Below, piece by piece: positions 1 to 9,007 of a DNA stretch of 64,000 nucleotides. The DNA comes from Didymella arachidicola. Lineage: Eukaryota; Ascomycota; Dothideomycetes; Pleosporales; Didymellaceae. The number at the start of each line of letters is the position of its first letter. The first letter of the stretch is position 1. Made by a program: the position numbers and the translations under genes. The stretch is taken from the NCBI GenBank assembly GCA_016630955.3, contig CM049999.1, positions 372,001 to 436,000 of the forward strand, in the 5' to 3' direction. Below the pieces are notes generated by a model that worked only from the letters and a program-made list of their open reading frames with translations, was not told the origin of the DNA and ran no database searches.

Positions 1-1
1 A

Positions 2-1405
2 CTTCAAATTAACGAAAGGGTCGACGAAGTCAAAAGGGACGGCAAATGGTCGTCTCAGTGGAGCCCTTGTCCCTGGGACTGGTTTCCCTTCGCGGCTGCG
101 GATGCACCTATTATGATCGACCCCCGATGGGCGTCCGTCAACGCTCTGTTGGAGCAAGCGTGGTTTTCGCGAGGCTGGGTGGTTCGAGAAGCTGGACTCG
201 CACGTCAAGGGCTGGTTATATGGGGCAACACTGAATTTGCTTGGCATGACTTGATGCGAGTTCTCGTCTGGAGGCACCGGAGAGCTGCAAAGACGATCAG
301 CATTCCAGCTGAAGACCGCTTCAGATCTCACCTCGAGGCGTACGAGAGTCAGCACAAGGACATCATCTGCACGTTCTATCAAGAGGGAGCCTGGAAGCCT
401 TGTTCACTCCTCGACTACATTCACTTCGCAAGAGCCTTGCAATTGAAGGACCCACGAGACAGAGTATTTGCCTTTCTCGATCTCGCCAAAGACTCGACAC
501 GTCAACTCACTATTGTGCCGAAGTACAGCGACGCGCCATCGAAAGTCTACCGTGACTTTGCCATGGCCTACGTGTCAGCAATGGGTGACGTTGACCTGCT
601 ACACTATGTAAAGCACACTGAAGAGTCTCTCGGCACGAATGAGATGTCCTGGGTGCCAGACTGGAGCATAGCAGAAGCCAACTTCATCAGCTTCATGTCG
701 ACAAGCGGCAATTACCCACCCTTAAAATCTCGAGAAGGCCGCAGCTCTGTACCAAAGCTACTAAATGGCACAACTTTACAAGTCGAAGGTGTGGTCATTG
801 ACTCTGTACGCTTCGTTTCCAGTGTTCTACAGAGTGATACGATGACAGCAGCAGCACTGTTCGAGCTCTGGACTTCGGTACAAAAGCTGGAGGCTCATTA
901 TCCTGCTTCATATCTACTCGAAGCGTTCTTCGACACGTTGTCAATCGCCGGCTTCTATGGGGAGTTGGAGGAGTGGCTCGACGTGCGAAGAGCGTACATC
1001 AAAATGTTCGAACGTCTCTCGGCATCATTGCACGTCTCCGGCACTATAGAGTGGGATACAATAGAAGTCAACATGCTCGAAGAGAGCAGTGTTCACAAAT
1101 TCATCACGTCTGCGACCGCTGGCAAGAGGTTCATAGTCACCGAGCGCGGTTGTTATGGTCTCGCGCCCGCCGTAGCTAAGGAAGGAGATTCGTGCGCGAT
1201 TATCTTTGGTTGCTCCTGCCCTTGCCTCCTTCGAGAAAGCGGTGCTGTTCGTCGTTACACCTATCTAGGTCCTAGCTTCGTCTTGGGTAAGAAGACGCTT
1301 GATGTTGACGCTGATGGCGTAGGCTTTTATAGCTGTCTTGGTGTCGAGGAGAGTAAAGACTGGTTAGAATGGGGTGTGGAAAGCCAGGGCATCTACCTTT
1401 GCTAG
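2..1405 (+). CDS. HET-domain protein, 5' part outside the window
   Basis: The reading frame is open to the left window edge and ends in TAG at 1403-1405. The first ATG inside the window (113) is internal, because similarity to the next gene starts before it. The product resembles fungal heterokaryon-incompatibility (HET) proteins: the block WFSRGWVVREAGLA, then the DYIHFARALQLKDPRDRVFAFLDLA type segment, and a C-terminal region with RFIVTERGCYGLAPAVAKEGD, which matches the usual C-terminal glycine-rich HET signature. HET-domain proteins trigger cell death after fusion of unlike hyphae; many are of unknown specificity. The missing N-terminal part should hold the conserved HET core. The gene lies about 200 bp upstream of a paralogue in the same orientation, so the pair looks like a tandem duplication. 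No lesion is visible in the part seen. Confidence 0.85.
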   Translation, partial: LQINERVDEVKRDGKWSSQWSPCPWDWFPFAAADAPIMIDPRWASVNALLEQAWFSRGWVVREAGLARQGLVIWGNTEFAWHDLMRVLVWRHRRAAKTISIPAEDRFRSHLEAYESQHKDIICTFYQEGAWKPCSLLDYIHFARALQLKDPRDRVFAFLDLAKDSTRQLTIVPKYSDAPSKVYRDFAMAYVSAMGDVDLLHYVKHTEESLGTNEMSWVPDWSIAEANFISFMSTSGNYPPLKSREGRSSVPKLLNGTTLQVEGVVIDSVRFVSSVLQSDTMTAAALFELWTSVQKLEAHYPASYLLEAFFDTLSIAGFYGELEEWLDVRRAYIKMFERLSASLHVSGTIEWDTIEVNMLEESSVHKFITSATAGKRFIVTERGCYGLAPAVAKEGDSCAIIFGCSCPCLLRESGAVRRYTYLGPSFVLGKKTLDVDADGVGFYSCLGVEESKDWLEWGVESQGIYLC

Positions 1406-2602
1406 TGTCGCCACGAGGCTGCACGTTACATGCATAAGCGAGGAACTGGGGTGGGATGTTGCGATCAGGCTGCCACATGTGCCCCGCATTTCTCAGCCTT
1501 GGACCAAGTCTTCAGCAGCCAGCCGGTCTTCATATATTTCTGGCATGCTCTGACCGCTGATACAATAAATCAGGCGCCTCGTATCAGAGACTATTAACCT
1601 CTTCACCAAGATGCATCGTATACGTACACCCCGTTGCCTCGAGAAGAGACCTTCCGCTACTTGGTTCTGGAGCTTGGAGAAGGAGAAGACCCACTGCGAT
1701 GTTCTCTTCGCACCTCCTCAATTGTCCATGCCGACTACGAAGCTATATCCTATGTCTGGGGAACAGAAATCCGGGACCACGACGTCATTTGCGATGGACG
1801 GCTGCTCAAGATCACCAAGAATATACATGATGCGCTGACAAGGCTCCACACGTCACAAGCAAGAAGCTTGTGGGCGGACTCGATTTGCATTGATCAGGAA
1901 AATATGAGCGAAAAGACACACCAGTTGGCATTCATGGGTCGCATATACGCAGGAGCACGTTGTGTTCTCGTATGGGTGGGGTCTGACCATAGTGGGCATG
2001 CATCAAGAGTCAGCTCTCTGGTAGGAGACGTGTCTCGTCGTCTCGACAGCGAGATTACTAAGCGTGGAGCTAGCACATGGGGTTCCTATCCCTATCCCTT
2101 CCCAGATGACGCGATCTTGATTGACAATCGATGGGGCTCTTTTAAGGCATTGCTTCACGTACCCTGGTTTCAGCGAGGCTGGGTCGTTCGCGAAGCCGGG
2201 TTAGCGAAAGACTGCAAAGTGGTGTGGGGAAGCAGCACATTCAGCTGGGCTGATTTAATGCTGACTGGTGCCTGGCTATATGGCAGAAGTGCCACATTGG
2301 CTTCTCTCCCATCATCATATGGACATTTGATAGTGCATATGGACGCTGATTTTGACCGGTGCAACGACAGGATGCGAGTTTTCTCTACCGAACAAGAGTG
2401 GCGCCCGAATAGGCTATTGGATTATCTTTGGATCGGGAGATACCTGGAGTTCAAAGACCGCCGCGATTGCATTTTTGCGTTCTTTGATCTTGCGACAAAC
2501 GAGCATCTGCATCTGAGCCTCGACTACGGTCAGCACTCTCATCAAGCTTTCTGCAAATTTGCTGAGCAATATCTCTGTTCAACTGGTGGCGTCACGCTAT
2601 TA

Positions 2603-2607
2603 GAATA
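2603..2607. repeat. Target-site duplication GAATA, left copy
   Basis: GAATA at 2603-2607 sits directly before the 5' LTR and is repeated at 7963-7967 directly after the 3' LTR. A 5-bp duplication is the normal footprint of Ty1/copia integrase. It fixes the LTR ends as TG...CA. Confidence 0.93.
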
Positions 2608-2729
2608 TGTTAGCCAGCATCACGTGCTCTGTTACATAATCATCTGTAGGGTGTATATTCCCTCTTCCCCTCATTAGATAGGAAACAACCTAGTCCCTCT
2701 TTTCTACGCCTGGCCTCTGCCCGCACACA
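2608..2729 (+). repeat. 5' LTR of the copia element
   Basis: 122 bp, TG...CA, identical to 7841-7962. GTGTATATTC near 2651-2660 is a possible TATA-type element; the transcription start was not determined. Confidence 0.96.
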
Positions 2730-2750
2730 GTTATGAGCCCGGTTTGCACC
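2730..2750 (+). promoter_or_regulatory. Primer-binding site, half-tRNA(iMet) type
   Basis: GTTATGAGCCCGGTTTGCACC begins at the first base after the 5' LTR. The reverse complement of its first 11 bases is GGGCTCATAAC, the anticodon stem-loop of initiator tRNA-Met (anticodon CAT), not the tRNA 3' end. Drosophila copia and yeast Ty5 are known to prime from a cleaved half of initiator tRNA in this way. Which end of the primer is used here is inferred. Confidence 0.75.
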
Positions 2751-2953
2751 TCTTAGACTGCGCTACTCAGCACTAAAACAGCTCTAGACGTGTAACTGAC
2801 AACGACTACGTTCACTTCTACCTCGTTTTGTCTACTGACAGCTGATCAGCGTCAAAGACCTTTCTAGTCGACAGCCATCAGGTGGTGTCGCTAACGGACC
2901 AGAACTGCTGCTCTGTACAGAGATCAGTTTGGTGATTAATCACGAAGATCACG

Positions 2954-5900
2954 ATGTCGTACAACGACGCTGGAGTCACACGAGTGACCGTTATACTGGA
3001 TAAACCAGTCGATTGGGAGTCATGGTTCCAGCTACGACGAGAGAAAGCCGTCGTAGATGCTATTTGGAAGTACCATGACATCTCGAAACCACAGAGCGAG
3101 CTACCGAAGCTCGAAGAACCTATCAAACCACTGCCCAGCGATGTCAGAGCTGGAGCGACAGCGATTGCCCAGCTGGACGCAGGCCAGCAGGCAGTGTACA
3201 GTGATCTCCTCCACGACTGGAGATATGAAAGAGCAGAGTACGCGAAGAAAAAGCAGAAGGAAGGCGAACTTCTTTTGGATATCAGCCGTACGATTGCTGC
3301 TCGTCACCTTTACCTCATCAACGGAAAAGATGAGGTGTACGATCGACTGATCGCTCTCAAGAAGCAGTTCGCGCCGACAACTGCTACACGAACCAGAGAG
3401 CTAATCGTCAAGTATCGATCTCTGCAGGAAGGCCCTCAGAGTCGCGATCTCGAGCAGTGGCTCGACGACTGGATTCACATTACGAATCAGTGCAGGGAAG
3501 TAGACCTTCCTGAAACAACGGGCTGTCGAGCTCAGGAGGATTTCCTGTCAGCTATCAGGACGATCGCGCCAGAATGGGCAGGATCATCGCATCATGATTT
3601 AATCATGAAAGAGACAGCAGGCAAGACGAATGAAGTTCAACCGGTGGCAGACTACATCGCTCAGTTCAGAATCTATTACCGAAGAATCGGACCTACTGCG
3701 GCATCACTTGGTACGTTTGCGTCATTAGGTGTATCAGCCAAGTCAGAACAGCATCAGAAGGAGCAGAGATCATCGAGATCAGCTCCATACAAGCCAGAAT
3801 GTATCTGCGGGAGCAAGCACTGGTATAGAGAGTGCTGGTACCTGTTTCCAGATCATCCGAAGAGACCCGAGGACTTTCAACCGGCTAAAGCTGTGCAAGA
3901 CCGAGTAGCAGCAGCCTTGAAGGATCCAGAGCAAGTTAAGAGAATCAATAAGCTCCTAGCTCGGCACGGCAAGAGAGTAAAAGGCACAGATGAGACGCTC
4001 ACACTTGATGGTGGGAAGAGCAGCGCAAGCTTTGTCACCTACAACAGCTTCTCTGTCGCACAGGTACAGCAGAAGGCTTTGCCAGCGATACGTAATCGAT
4101 GGATACTCGACCCAGGCTCGAATATTCACGTATGCAACTCGACGAGATTTGGCTGGCAAGAGACACGGAAGGCAAGACCTCATGAGATGGTCTTAGCAGG
4201 AGACTCAACCTTGGCGATACAGGCCTGGGGAGAGGTGACGTTCAGCGTTAACCGGCCGAACGGTATAGGCAAGATTCAATTGTCTAACGTCGCACTTGTA
4301 GAAGGCTTCCTTACAAACGTTGTAAGCCTCTCACGATGCCGAGAGATAGACGTGCAGTTCGACTCAGGGAGAGATGCAATGTATCAGAAGCATCCATCAA
4401 ACGTCATCTGTTCGCTTAAATACGCAAATGGGCATTGGATTGTCGACGCTGAAGAAAATGATCGCCTAGCTCTGAGCAGCTTCGCGGCGACAGTACGGCG
4501 AGCGTACAAGCCATCGCGAGAAGATCGACGTCCAATTCACACATCCCATGTCGAAGCTCATGAGATGTTTGCACACGCTGGCAAGGACGTGATTGACCAT
4601 CTGAGTAGGAATGTACAGGGTATAACTCTTGACAAAGACGCCAGAGCTCCAAGGATGCACGAGTGTGAGACCTGTATACAATCAAAATCGGCAGCTCAGG
4701 TCAGCAGACGCGCGTCAGATGATCATGCGACAAGGCCTTTCTATCGAATAGTCGTTGATCTTGTACAGCTCATACCGACTGGAGAAACATGCTACAATGG
4801 AGATCGCTACCTGCTGCATGCAGTATGCGAGTACTCAAAGTGGCACGAAGCAGTGACTCTTGCGAACAAGTCACTACCAGTAGTGATAGCAGCTCTCAAG
4901 GCGCTGCTACACAAGATTGAGCGACAATACGGGTACACAGTCATTGTGCTCAAAGTCGATGGGGATCGTGGCTATGGCCTCGAACTCTACACAATCGCGA
5001 GGCAAGCAGGCCTCAAGATTGAGCTGCGTGCTCCTGACACGCCTGAGCAGCTTGGAGCTGCAGAACAAGCCGGAAACATCATCATTACGAAAGCAAGATC
5101 GCTCCGCATTAAGGCAGGTCTACCGAAGTCTCTATCAAATGAGCTAGCGATCACGGCGACAAAGATCACGAATGTAACGCCTACGAGATCTATTGATTGG
5201 AAGACGCCGTACGAACTCGTTCACGGCAAGCAGCCTTCAGTCGCGCACTTCTCCCAGATTGGGTGCAAAGCGTACACGCTTAACAAAAAGCTGAAGAAGG
5301 CAGATAAGCTAGAGTCTCGTACATTCGTTGGATACCTTATAGGGTATGACTCATCAAACATCTTTCGCATCTGGCTGCCGAAAAAGAACCAGGTGATACG
5401 TGTGAGAGATGTGATATTCCAGAGAAGCAGCCTCTACAACGACCATGAGAAGGCTGAGAAAGAAGATATTATGCAAGAAGAGATTGAGATCCTCAATATA
5501 CTGCATACAGCGGAGGCAGAGGCAGATCAGGAAGTAGTAACTGAGCTACAACAACGTCAGCAGCTTTCTAAGGATCAGAGCTTTCTGCCCACACCAGAAC
5601 CGTCAGATCGCGGTACTGTACCACCTCAGGAGTGGACAGGCAATGACAGAGATCTAGACCGAGCTTCCGAGCCGGCAGAACAGATCAGTGTGGAAGATCA
5701 GCAAGGCGCTGAAGATCAAGACACTGGGGAACAGATTCAAGATCAACTGCTTGATGAGCCGCAGACGCATCACGAAGATGATAGATCTACAGCCAAAAGC
5801 AGCGGAGACGGACCACTACGGCCAGCTGTGACGAGCAAGCGAGACCGTCCACGAAAGCAGCCATCAACATGGGCAAAAGGATGGAGCAATACCGAGGACT

Positions 5901-7744
5901 ACGTACCAGATCGTCGACAGAACAACGCTCCAAAGATGGCAGACCCATCAATCGTGAGCAGCAACATCATTACGGGTAAAAGAACCAGGAAGCCACCAGA
6001 TCATGCTCTAGCTACGTACTATAGAGCATTTGCAGTAGCAATGAACCCGACAGCCCCATCAAAGCTCACAGGAGAAATGCCAAAGCTACGATTACATCGC
6101 GACCAATTGCCGGATCCACCAAAGCGATGGAAGGATCTGAACAATCATCCATTTGGCGCTGAGTTTGCACAGGCAGCACGAGCTGAGCTTGATAGCTGCT
6201 GGGCAAAAGACTGCTTCAATCAGACAGAGGCAACTGCAGCGACAGCAGATGCTGAGGTTCTACCCTTGATGTGGGTATTCACGTACAAATTTGACGAAGA
6301 TGGATACCTATACAAGTTCAAAGCGCGTATATGCGTACGAGGAGACATGCAAGAGGCTTGGGGAGACACCTACGCGGCAACGCTAGCAATTAAAGTCTTT
6401 CGAGCCCTCATCGCGTTAGCAGCAGCATTCGACCTACAGATGTTTCAGTTTGACGCCATGAATGCTTTTCTCAACGCGAGATTGCCACGCAAAATGTACT
6501 GCCGTACGCCAGAAGGATTTACAGACGAGCTTGGAGAGCTACTTGAACTACAGCGCGCTCTCTATGGCCTCAAAGAAGCTCCATTGCTCTGGTACCAGGA
6601 GCTATCATCGACCTTGAAGAAGCTTAGCCTAGAGCCAGTGCCAGGAGTGCCATGCTTATACACGAATGATCACTTGATCGTATTTTTCTACGTGGACGAT
6701 ATTGTCGTTCTTGTTCACCCGCTCAACAGGGGCTATTACCAGACGTTCAAGCAGCAGCTGCTTACAACGTACGAGATCCGTGAATTAGGCGAGCTGAAGT
6801 GGTTCCTTGGTATCCGCGTAATCCGCGAGGAGCTCAGTCGCTCTATCTACCTGACTCAAGACTCATTCATCAATAAGATTGCAGCAAAGTTTGACCTGAA
6901 GTCAAGCGTAAGATGTCCAGATGTTCCCCTAAGGGACAATGCCCTTTTGCCATCAACAGAGGAACCAAGTGCTGCGCGAACTCAAAGGTACCAGCGGCTA
7001 GTCGGCTCACTGGCTTACATTTCGACTTCGACACGACCAGACGTCGCGAGAGCACACTCAGTACTTGCACGTCATCTGCAGAATCCCGGGCAGAAGCATA
7101 TGTACGCAGCTTGCCATGTATGGAGGTACCTGATAGGCACGAAACACTTGGCTATTCGAGCGTCCGCAGATAAGCAGCAAGGCATAACGAGCATCACAAT
7201 GCTATCCCAGCAAGAGCACGAGCATGAGCCTCTCTTCTATGGTGCATCAGATGCTGCTTTTGCCGACGAGCCAGAGACGCGACGCAGCTCTCAAGGCTAT
7301 ATCTTCAAGCTGTATGGACTGCCTGTTGATTGGAAGGCGACAGTCCAACGATCAGTCACGAAATCGACTACAGAGGCCGAGCTACTCTCTCTATCAACAG
7401 CCGGATCAGAGATGGAGTGGTGGCAGCGCTTCTTTAAAGCGATCCAGTTTGACCCAGAGTTAACACCAGCACTGTGGTGTGATAACCAGCAAACTGTCTT
7501 AATCGCAACAAAGACAGCTGACAAGCTTCAGACGAAGCTGAAGCATGTAGACGTACACCATCAATGGGTACGCCAGGAGGTAGCAGAGGGCAGACTGCAG
7601 GTAGATTGGAAGGCTACTGCAGAGATGCCAGCTGATGGCCTTACGAAGATCCTTAGTCGTCAGAGACACGCCAACTTTGTACGCCAGCTAGGACTAAGCG
7701 ATCTATCATCCAAACTGCGAGACAGATCAGATTCAGGTCTGTAA
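2954..7744 (+). CDS. Copia Gag-Pol polyprotein
   Basis: One 1596-residue frame. The Gag region at about residues 80-240 resembles UBN2/copia gag. A zinc-knuckle-like CICGSKHWYREC lies near residue 277. The aspartic protease has D386 in WILDPGSNIHVCN, where most relatives have D-S/T-G. The integrase shows HEMFAHAG...CETC (zinc binding) and acidic residues D602 (VVDLVQ), D669 (KVDGDRG) and E704 (GAAEQAG). The reverse transcriptase starts near LPLMWVFTYKFDEDG and has YVDD at 1246-1249. RNase H has GASDAAFAD, TEAELLSLS, WCDNQQT and PADGLTKIL. There is no frameshift between gag and pol, so Gag excess would need another mechanism, such as splicing or stability. An Asp/Glu/Gln-rich linker separates integrase from reverse transcriptase, as is common in fungal copia elements. 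Confidence 0.95.
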   Translation: MSYNDAGVTRVTVILDKPVDWESWFQLRREKAVVDAIWKYHDISKPQSELPKLEEPIKPLPSDVRAGATAIAQLDAGQQAVYSDLLHDWRYERAEYAKKKQKEGELLLDISRTIAARHLYLINGKDEVYDRLIALKKQFAPTTATRTRELIVKYRSLQEGPQSRDLEQWLDDWIHITNQCREVDLPETTGCRAQEDFLSAIRTIAPEWAGSSHHDLIMKETAGKTNEVQPVADYIAQFRIYYRRIGPTAASLGTFASLGVSAKSEQHQKEQRSSRSAPYKPECICGSKHWYRECWYLFPDHPKRPEDFQPAKAVQDRVAAALKDPEQVKRINKLLARHGKRVKGTDETLTLDGGKSSASFVTYNSFSVAQVQQKALPAIRNRWILDPGSNIHVCNSTRFGWQETRKARPHEMVLAGDSTLAIQAWGEVTFSVNRPNGIGKIQLSNVALVEGFLTNVVSLSRCREIDVQFDSGRDAMYQKHPSNVICSLKYANGHWIVDAEENDRLALSSFAATVRRAYKPSREDRRPIHTSHVEAHEMFAHAGKDVIDHLSRNVQGITLDKDARAPRMHECETCIQSKSAAQVSRRASDDHATRPFYRIVVDLVQLIPTGETCYNGDRYLLHAVCEYSKWHEAVTLANKSLPVVIAALKALLHKIERQYGYTVIVLKVDGDRGYGLELYTIARQAGLKIELRAPDTPEQLGAAEQAGNIIITKARSLRIKAGLPKSLSNELAITATKITNVTPTRSIDWKTPYELVHGKQPSVAHFSQIGCKAYTLNKKLKKADKLESRTFVGYLIGYDSSNIFRIWLPKKNQVIRVRDVIFQRSSLYNDHEKAEKEDIMQEEIEILNILHTAEAEADQEVVTELQQRQQLSKDQSFLPTPEPSDRGTVPPQEWTGNDRDLDRASEPAEQISVEDQQGAEDQDTGEQIQDQLLDEPQTHHEDDRSTAKSSGDGPLRPAVTSKRDRPRKQPSTWAKGWSNTEDYVPDRRQNNAPKMADPSIVSSNIITGKRTRKPPDHALATYYRAFAVAMNPTAPSKLTGEMPKLRLHRDQLPDPPKRWKDLNNHPFGAEFAQAARAELDSCWAKDCFNQTEATAATADAEVLPLMWVFTYKFDEDGYLYKFKARICVRGDMQEAWGDTYAATLAIKVFRALIALAAAFDLQMFQFDAMNAFLNARLPRKMYCRTPEGFTDELGELLELQRALYGLKEAPLLWYQELSSTLKKLSLEPVPGVPCLYTNDHLIVFFYVDDIVVLVHPLNRGYYQTFKQQLLTTYEIRELGELKWFLGIRVIREELSRSIYLTQDSFINKIAAKFDLKSSVRCPDVPLRDNALLPSTEEPSAARTQRYQRLVGSLAYISTSTRPDVARAHSVLARHLQNPGQKHMYAACHVWRYLIGTKHLAIRASADKQQGITSITMLSQQEHEHEPLFYGASDAAFADEPETRRSSQGYIFKLYGLPVDWKATVQRSVTKSTTEAELLSLSTAGSEMEWWQRFFKAIQFDPELTPALWCDNQQTVLIATKTADKLQTKLKHVDVHHQWVRQEVAEGRLQVDWKATAEMPADGLTKILSRQRHANFVRQLGLSDLSSKLRDRSDSGL

Positions 7745-7828
7745 ACAGAGGGTCCTACAGAGTAAGACGTCTAGCTTTGGAGACGCAAGACGCTCATTTA
7801 CAGCTTTCGTTTCTTGCTATTCACTCAA

Positions 7829-7840
7829 GCTGGGGGGGTG
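7829..7840 (+). promoter_or_regulatory. Polypurine tract
   Basis: GCTGGGGGGGTG lies immediately 5' of the 3' LTR. It fits the RNase H-resistant plus-strand primer expected at this place, although it is G-rich rather than A/G mixed. Confidence 0.7.
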
Positions 7841-7962
7841 TGTTAGCCAGCATCACGTGCTCTGTTACATAATCATCTGTAGGGTGTATATTCCCTCTTC
7901 CCCTCATTAGATAGGAAACAACCTAGTCCCTCTTTTCTACGCCTGGCCTCTGCCCGCACACA
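7841..7962 (+). repeat. 3' LTR of the copia element
   Basis: 122 bp, identical to the 5' LTR. It is followed directly by GAATA (7963-7967) and then the right half of the HET gene. Confidence 0.96.
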
Positions 7963-8469
7963 GAATACATTACACATGGAGAAGTCCTTGGTCGAGACGA
8001 TTTGCCAACTTGGGTCCCATGCTGGGACTATCTCGAGACGGAATCCTACCGCGACGACCATTATTGGGGTTCTGCGCTATTGCCCGTTCCTGAAACCTTC
8101 CGTAAGCCAGAAGTCATGAGTGGAGGATTGCTTAAAGTTCACGGTGCAACATTCGCTTCTGTGGAAGTTTTGACAGACACATTATCATTGTACTCGTCTG
8201 CCACGACCCTACAAGTAGTTTACGGCCTTTGGTGTCAATTAAAGGACCTCAGCACCCTGGTATGCTGCAACGAGGAATTCCGAGCTTGGTGCTTTGTCAA
8301 AGTCCTCTCAGGTCATATATGCAAGGGGTCACCAGAAAGATGGAACACGTATGTGAAAGCTTATGCTGACGAGCTCTTGAATCCAACATTCCCCACTGGA
8401 AGACTCAAGCGGACTGGAGATAGCGAGCAGCTTCGAGGACTCAACACCCGCACTTTCCCAGTCCAATGA

Positions 8470-9007
8470 CACTCTGCGTTAAATAAGCATCAGTTACGCC
8501 TGGATCTTATCTATATCCTGGGGTTAATTATAGTATCTATATCTATATTTAAAGAAAGACTCGGATTCCTTCGAGGGTTGGGAAATATCGACGAGATGAG
8601 ATGAGATGAGGTGAGTGTGTATAAATCACATGGGGGTTGAACGACGTACGGCGGGTGGTGTGATGTATGAAGGGGAGGGATGGGATTGTGTGCGCTGATG
8701 GGGGTGGTGATGTGGGTAATTTGATTTTGAAGGAATGGGGGGGGGGGGATAGCTGGGGGGAACGTGAAGGGGGTTTGTGGTTGTATGTGGGATGGAGAGG
8801 GGGTTGTGGTTTGCGAGGGCGGGATTGAGATGGGGTGCTAGGATCTGAGTTACGTGTTGGCGAGGGAGAGTGACATGCTCCAGAATGGTGAGTTGGAAGG
8901 ATCGGTTCAGTTCCGATCAGATACGTAACCATCCAATAGGGGAGTGCTTCGCGTCTCTCCATTTAATAGTGCCATCCACACATCCCTATCAAAACTCCCC
9001 GTTCTCC
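8470..9007. other. Non-coding stretch with simple repeats
   Basis: It lies between the end of the HET remnant and the stop codon of a minus-strand gene. It holds a GAGAT microsatellite (about 8591-8612) and a run of about eleven G near 8739. The open frames here are low-complexity Ser/Pro/His readings of these repeats; I support no gene. Part of it should be the 3' UTR of the gene at 9008-10398. Confidence 0.6.

Larger units (their letters stand above)
2608..7962 (+). mobile_element. Complete Ty1/copia LTR retrotransposon
   Basis: The element is 5355 bp long. It has two 122 bp LTRs (2608-2729 and 7841-7962) starting TGTTAGCC and ending GCACACA, flanked by GAATA duplications. I compared the two LTRs base by base and found no difference. 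A primer-binding site follows the 5' LTR, a G-rich polypurine tract precedes the 3' LTR, and one open frame fills the interior. Domain order is Gag, protease, integrase, reverse transcriptase, RNase H, which defines the copia superfamily. The LTRs are short for the superfamily. All parts needed for mobility appear present, so it may be active. It shows no burden of C-to-T stop codons, so repeat-induced point mutation has not hit it. Confidence 0.97.
1613..8469 (+). pseudogene. HET-domain gene split by a copia element
   Basis: The left part (1613-2607) encodes a HET N-terminus: YTPLPREETFRYLVLE, YEAISYVWG, LWADSICIDQEN, FQRGWVVREAGLA. The right part (7968-8469) continues in the same frame. If the element and one copy of the GAATA duplication are ignored, the frame passes from TLLEY straight into a DDLPTWVPCWDY segment that aligns with EMSWVPDWS of the upstream paralogue. 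No stop interrupts either part, so the break is young. Two other defects are visible. The frame has no in-frame ATG: an in-frame TAA lies at 1595-1597, and the only nearby ATG (1611) is out of frame. The right end stops at TTTCCCAGTCCAATGA without the C-terminal signature kept by the upstream gene. The gene may therefore have been impaired before the insertion. An upstream exon supplying the start is possible but not seen. Confidence 0.88.

Noticed and set aside
8549..8962. 137-codon minus-strand frame, Ser/Pro/His-rich
   Set aside because: It reads through a GAGAT microsatellite and a poly-G run; the composition comes from simple repeats.
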